Origin: Solidesulfovibrio carbinoliphilus subsp. oakridgensis
Lineage (GTDB): Bacteria > Desulfobacterota > Desulfovibrionia > Desulfovibrionales > Desulfovibrionaceae
NCBI RefSeq assembly: GCF_000177215.2
Contig: NZ_CM001368.1
Location: 2,046,001-2,110,000 of the forward strand
Reading direction: 5' to 3'
Length of the DNA: 64,000 bases
The position numbers were made by a program, and so were the translations under genes. The notes under the pieces are model-generated. The model did no database searches and was not told the DNA's origin. It was given only the letters and a program-made list of their open reading frames with translations. The first letter of the stretch is position 1, and the number at the start of each line of letters is the position of its first letter. Below, one piece after another: positions 42,685 through 52,853 of this stretch.

Positions 42685-43166
42685 AACGCGCGATCCGATA
42701 CGAAAGCCGCCTGGGGCCGATGCTGCTTACGGCCGAGGGCGACGTCCTGACAGGCGTCTGGTTTTTGGGCCAGAAGCACTTTCCCGCCGCCCCGCCGCCG
42801 TGCGGCCAGGCCTGCCCTGGCGACGTCCTCGACCGGGCGGCGCGGCAGCTGGGCGAGTACCTGGCCGGCCGGCGGCGGGTCTTCGACATCCGTCTCGCCC
42901 CGGCCGGCACGGCCTTCCAGCAGGCGGTGTGGGAGGCCCTGCTCGCCATCGGCCACGGCGAAACGGCCACCTACGGCGAGCTGGCCCGGCGGATCGGCCG
43001 GCCCCGGAGCGTGCGGGCCGTGGGCGCGGCCGTGGGAAAAAATCCCATCTCGATCCTCATCCCCTGCCACCGGGTGGTCGGGGCCGACGGCCGGCTGACC
43101 GGCTACGCCGGCGGCCTGGACAAAAAAGAGGCCCTTCTCGCCCTGGAAAACCCGCCCACCTCCTAG
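42681..43166 (+). CDS. ogt: methylated-DNA--protein-cysteine methyltransferase
   Basis: Suicidal O6-alkylguanine repair protein of 161 residues. The acceptor-cysteine motif is ILIPCHRVVGADG, with TATYGELARRIGRPRSVRAVG and GNP-like VGKNP preceding it. Its ATG overlaps the last bases of the Ada/AlkA gene (ATGA), and AAGGAG lies within that gene. The methyltransferase domain missing from the upstream Ada-like fusion is thus supplied as a separate chain. Confidence 0.96.
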   Translation: MKRAIRYESRLGPMLLTAEGDVLTGVWFLGQKHFPAAPPPCGQACPGDVLDRAARQLGEYLAGRRRVFDIRLAPAGTAFQQAVWEALLAIGHGETATYGELARRIGRPRSVRAVGAAVGKNPISILIPCHRVVGADGRLTGYAGGLDKKEALLALENPPTS

Positions 43167-43183
43167 CTGTCCCCTCCCCCGTC

Positions 43184-43231
43184 GGGGAGGGTCCGGGAGG
43201 GGATCATCCCCTCCCGGCCGCCGGAGGCATC
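43184..43231 (-). repeat. post-gene palindromic repeat, copy F
   Basis: Minus-strand copy beginning about 17 bases after the glycosyltransferase stop; 12-bp arms 43193-43204 and 43206-43217 around a single C. It occupies most of the gap to ogt. Confidence 0.85.
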
Positions 43232-43247
43232 TTTCTCTTTATCCCCG

Positions 43248-43964
43248 CTACCCCCGGTGAAAAATCCCGAACCTGGCGATCCACCAGAAGGCGGCCAGGC
43301 CGTCGCGCCAGCCGATCTTTTTGCCTTCCTCGTAGGTGCGGCCGTAGTAGGAGACCGGCACCTCGTAGATGCGGGCCCCGAGCCGGGCCACCTTGGCCGT
43401 CAGTTCCGGCTCCACGCCGAACCGGTCGCTCTCGATGGCGATCTTCTCGAGGATCTCGCGGCGAAAGACCTTGTAGCAGACTTCCATGTCCGAGAGATTG
43501 ATGTCGTTTAGCATGTTGGAAAAAAGGGTCAGCACCCTGTTGGCCACGGAGTGCCAGAAATAGAGCACCCGGTGGGGGCCGCCGAGAAAGCGCGAACCGA
43601 AGACCACATCGGCCTTGCCCGAGAGGATGGGGGCTAGGAGATGGGGATAGTCCTCGGGATCGTATTCCAGGTCCGCGTCCTGGATGAGGACCAGATCGCC
43701 TACGGCGGCGGCGAATCCGGTGCGCAGGGCCGCGCCCTTGCCCCGGTTTTTTTCGTGAAAGAGCACCCGCACCCGGTCGGTCCCCTCCAGGGTACGCAGA
43801 TAATCCCGGCTGCCGTCGCGGGAGGCGTCGTCCACCAGGATCACCTCCCAGGTCTCGGGCCGGGCCAGCACCTTGTCCAGCACCGCTTCCAGGGTTTTCA
43901 CCTCGTTGTAGACCGGGATGACGACGCTCAGCCGCAGCCCGGGGCCGGTATCTGATCCTTGCAT
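43248..43964 (-). CDS. family 2 glycosyltransferase (dolichyl-P-mannose synthase-like)
   Basis: GT-A fold glycosyltransferase of 238 residues, probably transferring a sugar to a lipid carrier at the inner membrane. Motifs: VVIPVYNEVKTLEAVL, ILVDDASRDGSRDYL and the metal-binding LIQDADLEYDPEDYP; the C-terminal YEVPVSYYGRTYEEGKKI is typical of DPM1-like enzymes. No C-terminal membrane helices are present. The start at 43964 was preferred over a long upstream extension inside the aldolase gene. It is 13 bases downstream of the aldolase-like gene, so it may be co-transcribed, but no functional link is evident. Confidence 0.9.
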   Translation of the reverse strand: MQGSDTGPGLRLSVVIPVYNEVKTLEAVLDKVLARPETWEVILVDDASRDGSRDYLRTLEGTDRVRVLFHEKNRGKGAALRTGFAAAVGDLVLIQDADLEYDPEDYPHLLAPILSGKADVVFGSRFLGGPHRVLYFWHSVANRVLTLFSNMLNDINLSDMEVCYKVFRREILEKIAIESDRFGVEPELTAKVARLGARIYEVPVSYYGRTYEEGKKIGWRDGLAAFWWIARFGIFHRG

Positions 43965-43977
43965 GGAGACTCCGTTT

Positions 43978-45147
43978 TCAGAGGGGGATGGCGCCGAGCG
44001 CTTCGAAATAGCGGGCCCGGCACAGGGTTTCGATGGCGCCAAGCGAGGCCAGGGCCTCGTTGAAATCGTCCGCGCCCATGGTGAAGACGCCGTGGCCAAG
44101 GACGATGGCGCCCCGCTTTCCGGCCAGGGCCGGGGGCATGGTGTGGACCAGGCCGCGCGGCCCGGCGCCGACCTCGCCGGGCACGATGGGAATGTCGTCC
44201 ACGGACCGGCAGGCGTCACAGGCCACATGGCAGGCGTCGCGGCGGGGACAGCCTGCCCGGTCGCAGGCCATGGACAGGATGACCGCGAATCTGGGGTGGC
44301 CGTGGAGGATGGCCCGGCGGCCGTCCAGACGGGCCAGGGCGGCGTGGGCCGAAAGTTCGCTCGAGGCGGTAAGTCCCGCGCAGGACGAACCGTCCAGCGG
44401 ACAGAGATCGATGGCCCCTTCGAGCTCGTCCAGGGCCGCGCCGGTCTGGCTGATGGCCAGCACGCCGTCCAGGTTGTAGGAAATGTTGCCGAAAACCGAA
44501 TCCACCAGCCCGAGCTCCACCGTGGCCCGGCCGGCTTCGGCCATGGCGGCGAGCATGGTTTCGCGGTCGGTGAACGGCCCCCCGGCCAGGGCGGGCAGGG
44601 CGGCGGGCGGCGGCGGCAGGAAGGCCACAGCCGCGTCGAAGGCCCGGCGAAAGGCGAGATCGGCGGTGCCGGCCCGGACGGCGGCGAGGTAGTCGGAAAA
44701 AAACTTCACGAATCCGGCAAAGGCCACCGAGGAGACCGTGATGAAGGCCTGCTCCGGGGAAAGGGCGCCGTGGGCCAGGATGCCGTGGCCGGGCAAATAG
44801 GCCCCCTTGCGCCGGGACAGGGCCTCGGCCGCGAGAAGCGGCGAGGCTTCGGCCACCACCGGGATGTCGTGGAAAAAGGTCCGGGTCTCGCAGTCCCGGG
44901 GCCGGATGGCCGGGGCCTCGCGGCCGGCCAGGAACTCCAGGATGGTCCGGTAGGGCTCGGCCGGGGGCACGAGCATGAGGCAGGAGACGTCCAGGCGCCG
45001 GACGGTTGCGGCCAGGAAGCCGTTTATCGGATCGTGTGGCCGGGAAAAAGCCAGGTCCTCGTCCAGGCAGGCCACGGCCGCCGCGCCCGGCGGGGTGAGG
45101 CCCGCCCGCTCCAGGCGCCGGGCGAACCGGCCGGCCAGGGCCTTCAC
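43978..45147 (-). CDS. tandem class II aldolase/adducin-like protein
   Basis: A 389-residue protein built from class II aldolase-like parts. The C-terminal half has the full pattern: VFGNISYNLDGVLAISQTG, SSELSAHAALARL, the zinc-binding ILHGHPRFAVIL and IVLGHGVFTMGADDFNEAL. The N-terminal half also holds a tail-like LPGHGILAHGALSPEQAF, suggesting an internal duplication with a decayed first copy. A cysteine-rich insert (CDRAGCPRRDACHVACDAC) follows the zinc motif. The GTG start at 45147 is preceded by GGAGG and overlaps the AOR-like gene's stop by four bases. Substrate unknown. Confidence 0.82.
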   Translation of the reverse strand: MKALAGRFARRLERAGLTPPGAAAVACLDEDLAFSRPHDPINGFLAATVRRLDVSCLMLVPPAEPYRTILEFLAGREAPAIRPRDCETRTFFHDIPVVAEASPLLAAEALSRRKGAYLPGHGILAHGALSPEQAFITVSSVAFAGFVKFFSDYLAAVRAGTADLAFRRAFDAAVAFLPPPPAALPALAGGPFTDRETMLAAMAEAGRATVELGLVDSVFGNISYNLDGVLAISQTGAALDELEGAIDLCPLDGSSCAGLTASSELSAHAALARLDGRRAILHGHPRFAVILSMACDRAGCPRRDACHVACDACRSVDDIPIVPGEVGAGPRGLVHTMPPALAGKRGAIVLGHGVFTMGADDFNEALASLGAIETLCRARYFEALGAIPL

Positions 45148-46886
45148 GCCGCCTCCGGGCCGGTGGGACGGCCGTCGGCGTCGCAGCCCCGCAAGCGGTA
45201 GTACTTGGCCCGGGCGGCCAGGAAGTCGGCCCGGGAAAGCGGCGGCACGTCGAACCCGTCGCCGCCGGTGCCGGGTTCGGTGAAAAACCGGGCCGGCAGG
45301 TCGTCGTCGGCCGCCCCCATTCCGCGCCGGGCGTTGCGGCCGCGCTCGGCCCGGACGGTCCCCTCGCCAAGGGCGGCCAGATCCCCGGCCGCAACGGGCC
45401 GGCCGGTGGCGGCGGCCAGGGCGAGGGCCCACTCCTCCAGGCCGACGGCCAGGGAGAGGAGGGCGCAGCCGCCGAGAGAAGCGGCGGCGGCCACGGCGTT
45501 TTCCCCGAGCACCACGGCCCGGGCCTTGCCCTCGAAGGTGAACCGGTCCGTGGCCACTGGCTTGCGCAAAAGTTCGTGGGCCAGGCAGCCCCCCTGCCAC
45601 GGGTCCGGCCCGGACGGGGCGACGGCCAGGGACAGGGCCAGCCCGTAGGCGCCCCGGGGATCGAAGGCCGGCAGTTCCATCCCCTTGACCTGCATGGCCG
45701 CCTCGGGACGGCCCTCGGAAGCGGCGTAGCCGGCCGCGCCCCGGCCAAGCTCGCGCCCTTCCCCGTCCATGGCCCCCATGGCGGCGAGAAGCTCAAGCAC
45801 CCGGTCCGGGGACAGGGGCTGGCCGGTTATTTCGGCCCGGCAGGCGAGCGTCGCGGCCGCGCCCGGGGCGTGGAGGCCATGGTCCAGGCAGCGGTTGCGG
45901 GCGGCCACGGCCAGTTCCGGGTCGGACAGGCCGAGCAGGGCCGTGAAATGGGCGAGACCGTCCACGTCCGGCAGGAGCCGGCCCTCGGCCGTGACCCGGC
46001 GGCAGCCGACCGGACAGCCGGGGCAGGCTTCCCCATGCGCCCCAAAGTCCGCTTCCAGGCGCGGGGCATTGGCGGCGAAAGAGCGCGGGAAAACCGTGCG
46101 CCGGAAATTGTCCGTCGGCAGCATCCTCCGGCCGGCGAGCAGATCGACCAGGGCGGCCGTGCCGCACCGGGAAAAGCCGCAGGCCCCGGCCAGGGCCGGG
46201 GCGGCGGCAATGAGCCGCTCCATGGCCGCCCGGGCCTTCTCCAGGCCGTCCGGGTCGGCCACGGTCGGGGAAGCCGTGCCGGTGGCGGCGAGAAACGCGA
46301 AGTTCTTGGCCGCCAGGGCCAGGCCAAGGCCCGCGCCGCCGGCGTCGTGCCACCGGTCGGCCACCAGCGTGGCCAGGGGCGAGCCGGCCCATCCGGCCGG
46401 GCCGACGACCGCCGCAGCGTCCCAGGCGGCCAGCCCGTCGAAAAGAGCCGGCGTCGGCCGGCCGGCCAGCTCCCGGGCGTCGACCAGCCCGGCCGCGTCG
46501 TCCCGAACTTCGAGCCCCACCGGACGGTCGGCCCGGCCCGTGACCACCACGGCGGCCAGTCCGGCCCGGGCCAAGGCCGTTCCCAGGCGGCCGCCGAGGC
46601 TGGCCGTGGCCGCGCCACCGGTCCGGGGCGAAAGGAAGGCGGCCGACAGGTGGCCGGCCCCGGGCAGGGAACAGCCGGCCAGCCGGCCAGGGGCAAAGCA
46701 GACCGCCGCCCGGGGGGCGTCCCAGGGAAGGTCCAGGGAGTCCTCCAGCAGGGCCCCGGCCAGCCCCCGGCCGCCCCAGGCGCTGACGAGCAGGGCCTCG
46801 GGCGCGGGCAGGCGACGGACGCTGCCGAGCCCCGGCCCGGGGTGCAGGGCGACGCGCAGGATGGCGGGCCGGGACGGGTGCTGCAT
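45144..46886 (-). CDS. aldehyde:ferredoxin oxidoreductase-like protein
   Basis: Tungsten-pterin AOR-family protein of 580 residues, somewhat short. N-terminal AOR motifs are seen (SAWGGRGLAGALLEDSLDLPWDAP, LSPRTGGAATASLGGRLG), the [4Fe-4S] cysteines ACPGCPVGCRR near residue 290, the substrate region KGMELPAFDPRGAYGLALS and a fourth cysteine in LGGCALLSLAVG. Spacing resembles AOR, but sequence is diverged and alanine-rich, so substrate and cofactor occupancy are unsure. It is coupled by a 4-base overlap to the aldolase-like gene, which suggests that the two act on one aldehyde or sugar metabolite. Confidence 0.85.
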   Translation of the reverse strand: MQHPSRPAILRVALHPGPGLGSVRRLPAPEALLVSAWGGRGLAGALLEDSLDLPWDAPRAAVCFAPGRLAGCSLPGAGHLSAAFLSPRTGGAATASLGGRLGTALARAGLAAVVVTGRADRPVGLEVRDDAAGLVDARELAGRPTPALFDGLAAWDAAAVVGPAGWAGSPLATLVADRWHDAGGAGLGLALAAKNFAFLAATGTASPTVADPDGLEKARAAMERLIAAAPALAGACGFSRCGTAALVDLLAGRRMLPTDNFRRTVFPRSFAANAPRLEADFGAHGEACPGCPVGCRRVTAEGRLLPDVDGLAHFTALLGLSDPELAVAARNRCLDHGLHAPGAAATLACRAEITGQPLSPDRVLELLAAMGAMDGEGRELGRGAAGYAASEGRPEAAMQVKGMELPAFDPRGAYGLALSLAVAPSGPDPWQGGCLAHELLRKPVATDRFTFEGKARAVVLGENAVAAAASLGGCALLSLAVGLEEWALALAAATGRPVAAGDLAALGEGTVRAERGRNARRGMGAADDDLPARFFTEPGTGGDGFDVPPLSRADFLAARAKYYRLRGCDADGRPTGPEAA

Positions 46887-47021
46887 GGCAATCCTTCAAA
46901 CGAAATCGTGGCAACCGGAAGTAGCAGAAGGAAAAAGCCGAGGCAACGAGGCCCGCCGCCCTAAAGCCCGGCCGGCCCCGGCCGATAGGAGAGGCATGGA
47001 CCCACGCGAGCGAGGCGGATC

Positions 47022-47834
47022 ATGCAGGTAACGGCCCTTTCCTCCAACCTTTCGACGCTCCTGCCGAGCGCCCCGGCAAGCGCCCGGGGCCTGACCCTTG
47101 GCCGGTATTCCGAGGGCAACGCGGCGACCGCCGCCACGGCCGCCGGGACCAAGGCCCCGTCCGGCACCTCCGACACCTTTGCCGCCGAAATCATGCGCCG
47201 CTTGCAGTCGTCCCAGACGGCCAGCAACGCCGGGGCACTCCTCGAAAGCGGCGCGGCCGGGGACCTGCAATCCGCCCTGGCCGACACCGTGGACTATGTG
47301 CGGGAAACCCACGGCGACGCCGCGGCCACGGCCGTCATGGGCATCGTCATCAAGGGGGTGGGCAACGGGTCGGGCGGCGAGGACGCGCTTGGCAACGCGC
47401 TTGTCTCCTCGCTTCAGTTCATCGACCGCAATTTCGGCATCGCCTCAGGCGACGCGGCCATGGCCCAGTTCAACGGCTCGCTCAACAACGCGGTCAACGG
47501 CTACTTCCAGAACGGCAAGACCGAACTCTTCCACGCCGCCGGGGAGGCTGGCGGCGCGGCCGGACAGGTCCAGGGCATCCTGGCCTCCACCCTGTCGTCG
47601 GTCGCCGGCACCTTCGGCCAGGACGCGGCCGAGACCGTGGCCGACATCCTGGCCGGCAGCCTCAAGGAAACCGGGCTTACCCGCCAGGGCCTCGGCGCGG
47701 CCCTTGGCAAGGCCGACGAATACCTGGGCGAAAACTTCGGCGCGTCCAACGCCTCGATGCTGCCCTATCTGGCGGACCAGGCCGGCCCGGCCACGGCCCT
47801 CCCCAAGGGTACGGTCCTGGATCTGGCCGTGTAG
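47022..47834 (+). CDS. uncharacterised 270-residue protein
   Basis: Not recognised. An alanine-, glycine- and serine-rich soluble protein without cysteine, signal peptide or membrane helix. The first 50 residues are of low complexity (STLLPSAPASARG, ATAATAAGTKAP), the rest is a series of probable amphipathic helices (DLQSALADTVDYVRETH, TVADILAGSLKETGL, AALGKADEYLGENFG). Composition recalls secreted or flagellar-type proteins, but no motif proves it. GAGGCGGATC precedes the ATG. It is divergent from the AOR-like operon and converges on the restriction gene. Confidence 0.7.
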   Translation: MQVTALSSNLSTLLPSAPASARGLTLGRYSEGNAATAATAAGTKAPSGTSDTFAAEIMRRLQSSQTASNAGALLESGAAGDLQSALADTVDYVRETHGDAAATAVMGIVIKGVGNGSGGEDALGNALVSSLQFIDRNFGIASGDAAMAQFNGSLNNAVNGYFQNGKTELFHAAGEAGGAAGQVQGILASTLSSVAGTFGQDAAETVADILAGSLKETGLTRQGLGAALGKADEYLGENFGASNASMLPYLADQAGPATALPKGTVLDLAV

Positions 47835-47958
47835 CCGGCCATCCGCCCTTTCCAGGCCGCCCGGGAGTTTCTCGTTTTCCCCCGCCGGCCGGGTGTTGCC
47901 GCCGACCGCCCCCCTTTCGCGACCAACCGTCGAAACGCCCCCGCCCTCCTGCCCCAAG

Positions 47959-49059
47959 CTACCGGAGGTCTTCCAGCAACGACGAAAACGGCGCCATCTC
48001 CAGCATGGCGGTCAGGTTGGCCAGGGTGAAGACCCGGCCGTCGGTGTCCCGGACCACCGGCCCCAGGGTGTCGTTGACCCGGGTCCAGCCCATGCCGGCC
48101 AGCACGGCGACCAGGGGCACGCCGCCAAGCCGGATCGACTCCTCCCGAAGGCGGGCGAAGCGCGGGGCCTTGTCCCGGGCCGTGCCGCCGTCGTTGACGG
48201 TCTTGCATTCGAGCATGGCCCGCAGGTTCCCGGCCCGGTCGTAAACGATGAAATCCGGAGCCGGCGTCACCCGGACCTCGAACCGGGCCGCGATCTCGGC
48301 CTGGTTGTGGGCGCCCGTGCGGATGTGGGGGATGCCGTGGGCCGTGAAAAGCGTTTCCACGGCCTCTTCGAGCAGGTTGCCGCGCAAGGTCGAGGTGGCG
48401 TCCAAGACCTGCCGGAAGGCCCCGCCGGAGTGGCGCTGGTGGAGAAAGACGGCAAACGGCACCCCGCCCCGGGCGAAATCCCGGACCGAGTCCCAGCCGG
48501 CCTCGGTGTCGGGCTTGGCCTGCTTGCTGGCCAGGTTGCCGGGCGGGTCGCCAAAGAGATCCCCGGCCAGGATGCGGACGAGCGTCAGGGCCGCCACCCG
48601 GGCCTGGTCAAACGTCGTCTTGGAACCGCTTCGCTCCATGGAATCGATCTTCCCGGCGGTCAGTCCCGGCAGGCCCTCGGCCTCCCCGGCCAGACGCGTG
48701 GACTGGGCGAACTCCTCCCGGGTCAGGCCGGTGATGGTCCGAAAGACCAGAAGCGACCGGGAGTTGGCCTCGAGAACCGCCCGCAGGTCGGCTTCCGCCA
48801 CCCGGGAAAAGCCGTCCGTGGCGGCGAAGGTGTCCCGGTAGACGGCCTGGAAATAATCCGGGGCGTAGAAATCGGCCTTGTGGATGTAGGCGAAATTCGG
48901 GGCCAGGTGCGGCACGTAGGCCTGCCGGGCCACGGCGGCGTAGATGGCCTGGTGCGCGCCCGTGCCGTGGCGCTCCGGGATGAGCCGGATCCGGGCCACC
49001 CGCTGGTCCCAGCCCGGGGCCCCGACGATCTCCGCGATGGTCTCCTCGGGCGTGGCCAC
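47959..49059 (-). CDS. type II restriction endonuclease, PD-(D/E)xK type
   Basis: Probable restriction endonuclease of 366 residues. A PD-(D/E)xK nuclease core is visible in APDFIVYDRAGNLRAMLECKTVND, about 100 residues from the C-terminus (D, then ExK). The N-terminal part (HGTGAHQAIYAAVARQAYV) is not assigned to a known family by eye. The gene follows 4 bases after a DNA methyltransferase gene on the same strand, the arrangement of a type II system. The GTG at 49059 is tentative; no strong ribosome binding site is seen. Specificity unknown. Confidence 0.75.
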   Translation of the reverse strand: MATPEETIAEIVGAPGWDQRVARIRLIPERHGTGAHQAIYAAVARQAYVPHLAPNFAYIHKADFYAPDYFQAVYRDTFAATDGFSRVAEADLRAVLEANSRSLLVFRTITGLTREEFAQSTRLAGEAEGLPGLTAGKIDSMERSGSKTTFDQARVAALTLVRILAGDLFGDPPGNLASKQAKPDTEAGWDSVRDFARGGVPFAVFLHQRHSGGAFRQVLDATSTLRGNLLEEAVETLFTAHGIPHIRTGAHNQAEIAARFEVRVTPAPDFIVYDRAGNLRAMLECKTVNDGGTARDKAPRFARLREESIRLGGVPLVAVLAGMGWTRVNDTLGPVVRDTDGRVFTLANLTAMLEMAPFSSLLEDLR

Positions 49060-49063
49060 GGCG

Positions 49064-50026
49064 TCACCCGGCGTCGGTAAGCGAACCCGGCACGTCGTCG
49101 GCCACGTCCGCGGCCAGCCGCCGTTTCGCCTCGGCCACGTACTCCTCGTGGAGCTCGAACCCGCCGGCCAGACGGCCCAGACGCCGGGCCACCACCACCG
49201 TGGTGCCGCTGCCGGCAAAGGGGTCGATCACCACCCCGCCGGCCGGCGAGGCCACCCGGATGAAAAATTCCGCCAGCCCCTCGGGCATGGCCGCGGTATG
49301 GGCCACGCCCCGGTGCTGGTTGTAGGTCTGGGGCACGGACACCACGTTGCCCGGGTCCGCGCCGCCGAGGAGATAGGTCTTGGTCCGGTCCCGGCCGAAC
49401 CCGGCCATGGTGTTTCGCCGGCCAAGGGTGTCGCGCTTGCGGCGGGCGATCTCGGCCGGATCGGCCTTGTAGGGCACGCGCACCGCGTCCAGGTCGAAGT
49501 GGGGACGCACGCCCTTGGCAAAGTGGTAGACGTATTCGAAGCTGTCCTTGGTGCGCGGCCCGAACCGGCCGGGCACGGCGTTGGGCTTGGCCCAGATGTA
49601 GGTCTCGAGCCACCGCCAGCCCATGTGCTGCAGGGCCAGGACCAGGGCGTAGACGTAGGGGTGGCGCTGGCCCTTCAAGGCCCCCCGGTTGGCCACCCGG
49701 TTCTTGATGTTCAGGATCATGCTGCCGGAATCCTTGGCCGCGTCCAGCATGGCCCGGGCAAAGGGCAGGAACCATTCGACGTACCGGTCGGGATGGATGC
49801 GGCTGTAGGCCCGGGCGTCGGCATAGGGCGGACTCATGAAAAAGAGGTCCACGCTCCGGGCCGGGAGGCGGGGCAACAGTTCCAGGGCGTCGCCGTGGAC
49901 GAATCCCTCGGCCAGGGCGTCTGCCAGCGGACAGGCCGGGGCCGCCGTTTCCTTGGCCGGGACGAGGCCCAGCGCCTCCCTGGACGTGCCGGTGTTCCCG
50001 TCTTTTTTCTGCTGCTTGTGGCTCAT
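49064..50026 (-). CDS. type II DNA methyltransferase (SPPY, N4-cytosine or N6-adenine)
   Basis: Site-specific DNA methyltransferase of 320 residues. The catalytic motif IV is FMSPPYADARAYS near residue 66 and the SAM-binding motif I, VIDPFAGSGTTVVVARRLG, is C-terminal, so the order is that of the beta class. SPPY is more common in N4-cytosine enzymes. Start at MSHKQQKKDG by composition; the longer frame upstream is arginine/proline shadow sequence. It protects host DNA from the endonuclease encoded just downstream. Confidence 0.9.
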   Translation of the reverse strand: MSHKQQKKDGNTGTSREALGLVPAKETAAPACPLADALAEGFVHGDALELLPRLPARSVDLFFMSPPYADARAYSRIHPDRYVEWFLPFARAMLDAAKDSGSMILNIKNRVANRGALKGQRHPYVYALVLALQHMGWRWLETYIWAKPNAVPGRFGPRTKDSFEYVYHFAKGVRPHFDLDAVRVPYKADPAEIARRKRDTLGRRNTMAGFGRDRTKTYLLGGADPGNVVSVPQTYNQHRGVAHTAAMPEGLAEFFIRVASPAGGVVIDPFAGSGTTVVVARRLGRLAGGFELHEEYVAEAKRRLAADVADDVPGSLTDAG

Positions 50027-50222
50027 GGTATTTGGGGGCCGCGTCCTTGCCCCGACGCGCGCCGTGGAAAACGGCCGGCGCGGGGCGATTGATCGAAGCG
50101 GCGCTGCCGCCTGTTGGTGCCAAGGGCGGCCGCAAGGCGCGGCCGGCTGTCGGAGGAAAATACCCGGCCCGGCCCGCCTTGTCCAAGGGATTGCCAGGGG
50201 CCGGGACAGGCGGGACCCGGCC

Positions 50223-51353
50223 TCAGGCGGCCGAGGGCACGGAATCCGGCTGGGGCAGGACCAGGATGACGGTGGTCGTGTCCGTGGCGTCGGACGTCTC
50301 CATGCGGGCGCATCCGCCGTGGGTCTCGGCAATCAGCCGGGCCGAATAGGCCCCGAGGCCGGTGCCGCCGGCCTTGCCCGAGGTGGCGAACTTCTTGAAG
50401 AACCGCTGGCGGATATCGGCCGGCACCGCGCCCCGGTTGGCCACGGTGAGGACGGCCGGATCGCCCGGTTGCAAGTCCACCGTGACCGTGGCCCGGGCCG
50501 GCGAGGCCTCCAGGGCGTTTTTCAGGGTGTTGGCCAGCATGGTATAAAGGAGCAGCCGTTCGCCGGCAATCAGGCACGGGGCCGCGCCGTCGTCGGGCTC
50601 CCCGGCCAGGGTCAGGGCGCAGGCCACTTGCCGGTGGGCGGAGGCAGGCGCGAGTTCCGTGAAAAGCCTGCGCGCCATTTGGGCCATGTCCACGGGTTCC
50701 GGGCGAAGGACGTAGGCCCCGCGCTCCATCTTGAACAGATCCAGGGACAGGTTGATCATGGAGAGCATCTTGAGGCCGTTTTCCTCGATCAGGCGCAGAA
50801 AAAGGGCCTGGTTCTCGGAGAGGCCGCCTTCGTCCAGGATCAGCGGCGGCAGGCCGATGATGCCGGTCAGCGGGGCCTTCAGGTCGTGGCGCATGATGTG
50901 GTCCACGTCCTCGCGCAGCTTGGCCGCCTCGGTCAGGGCCGCGTTTTGCCGGGCCAGCGTCACCCGGGCCGCCCGCAGCTCCAGGTGGTTTTTCACCCGG
51001 GCCCGGACCACGGCCGGGCTGACCGGCTTGGCCAGGTAGTCCACGGCCCCGAGCGACAGGCCGAAGGCCTCGTCCTCGGGGGCGAAGCGGGCGGTGACGA
51101 AGATGACGGGGATCTCCCGGGTGGCCGGACCGGCCTTGAGCCGCCGGCAGACCTCGTAGCCGTCGAGGCCCGGCATGACCACGTCGAGGAGGATGATGTC
51201 CGGCAAGAGGCGCGCCGCCAGTTCCAGGGCGTCTTCCCCGCGCGTGGCCACGTGGATGTCGTGGCCGTCGCGCAGGTACTCGGCCAGAACGCGGATGTTG
51301 GCCGGCACGTCGTCCACGAGCAGGACGGAGGGCCTGGCGGTGCGGTCGGTCAT
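50223..51353 (-). CDS. REC-histidine kinase signalling protein
   Basis: A 376-residue soluble signalling protein with an N-terminal receiver (VLLVDDVPANIRVLAEYL; phosphoacceptor in IILLDVVMPGLDGYEVC; KP in YLAKPVSP) followed by a coiled coil and a histidine kinase region (DHIMRHDLKAPLTGIIGLP near residue 150, C-terminal ATPase FATSGKAGGTGLGAYSARLIAE). It has no output or membrane domain, so it is a cytoplasmic relay. It lies 132 bases downstream of the HD-GYP regulator on the same strand and may share its signal. Confidence 0.9.
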   Translation of the reverse strand: MTDRTARPSVLLVDDVPANIRVLAEYLRDGHDIHVATRGEDALELAARLLPDIILLDVVMPGLDGYEVCRRLKAGPATREIPVIFVTARFAPEDEAFGLSLGAVDYLAKPVSPAVVRARVKNHLELRAARVTLARQNAALTEAAKLREDVDHIMRHDLKAPLTGIIGLPPLILDEGGLSENQALFLRLIEENGLKMLSMINLSLDLFKMERGAYVLRPEPVDMAQMARRLFTELAPASAHRQVACALTLAGEPDDGAAPCLIAGERLLLYTMLANTLKNALEASPARATVTVDLQPGDPAVLTVANRGAVPADIRQRFFKKFATSGKAGGTGLGAYSARLIAETHGGCARMETSDATDTTTVILVLPQPDSVPSAA

Positions 51354-51485
51354 GGGCGGCGGCGCGGCCGGATGTCCGGCCCCTTGGTTATGTCCCGAAC
51401 AGACAGGGCCATGTGGTTTTCAAAAAAGCCGGGGAAGGCGTCCCCTCTTCCCGGCCTCCGCCCGCGCGGCCCCGGGACGGCGGGT

Positions 51486-52604
<1,119 letters not shown>

Positions 52605-52853
52605 GATCGCCTGAAAATTCCGGTGGCGAGACTCTAGGGCATGGATTCCCGTGGGGTCAAGCCTGCCGCGACCGGTCGCCGGCCGGCCGAAGCGCGCCCC
52701 GTCCGGGGCGGGCGGCCCTTTTGACGCCCGATGCGGAAAAAGGCATGGTTCCTTGGGCCCAAAGCGTCCCGGCGGTTGCTTGGCCGCCGAACCTCATGGT
52801 ACCGTCCAGCGTTGCAACGACACTGGGAAAGAGAGAACCGCCACGGATTGCGC

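Noticed and set aside
46896-47312. Possible minus-strand gene upstream of the AOR-like gene
   Set aside because: It overlaps the start of the plus-strand 270-residue gene, has shadow-like composition and lacks a ribosome binding site.
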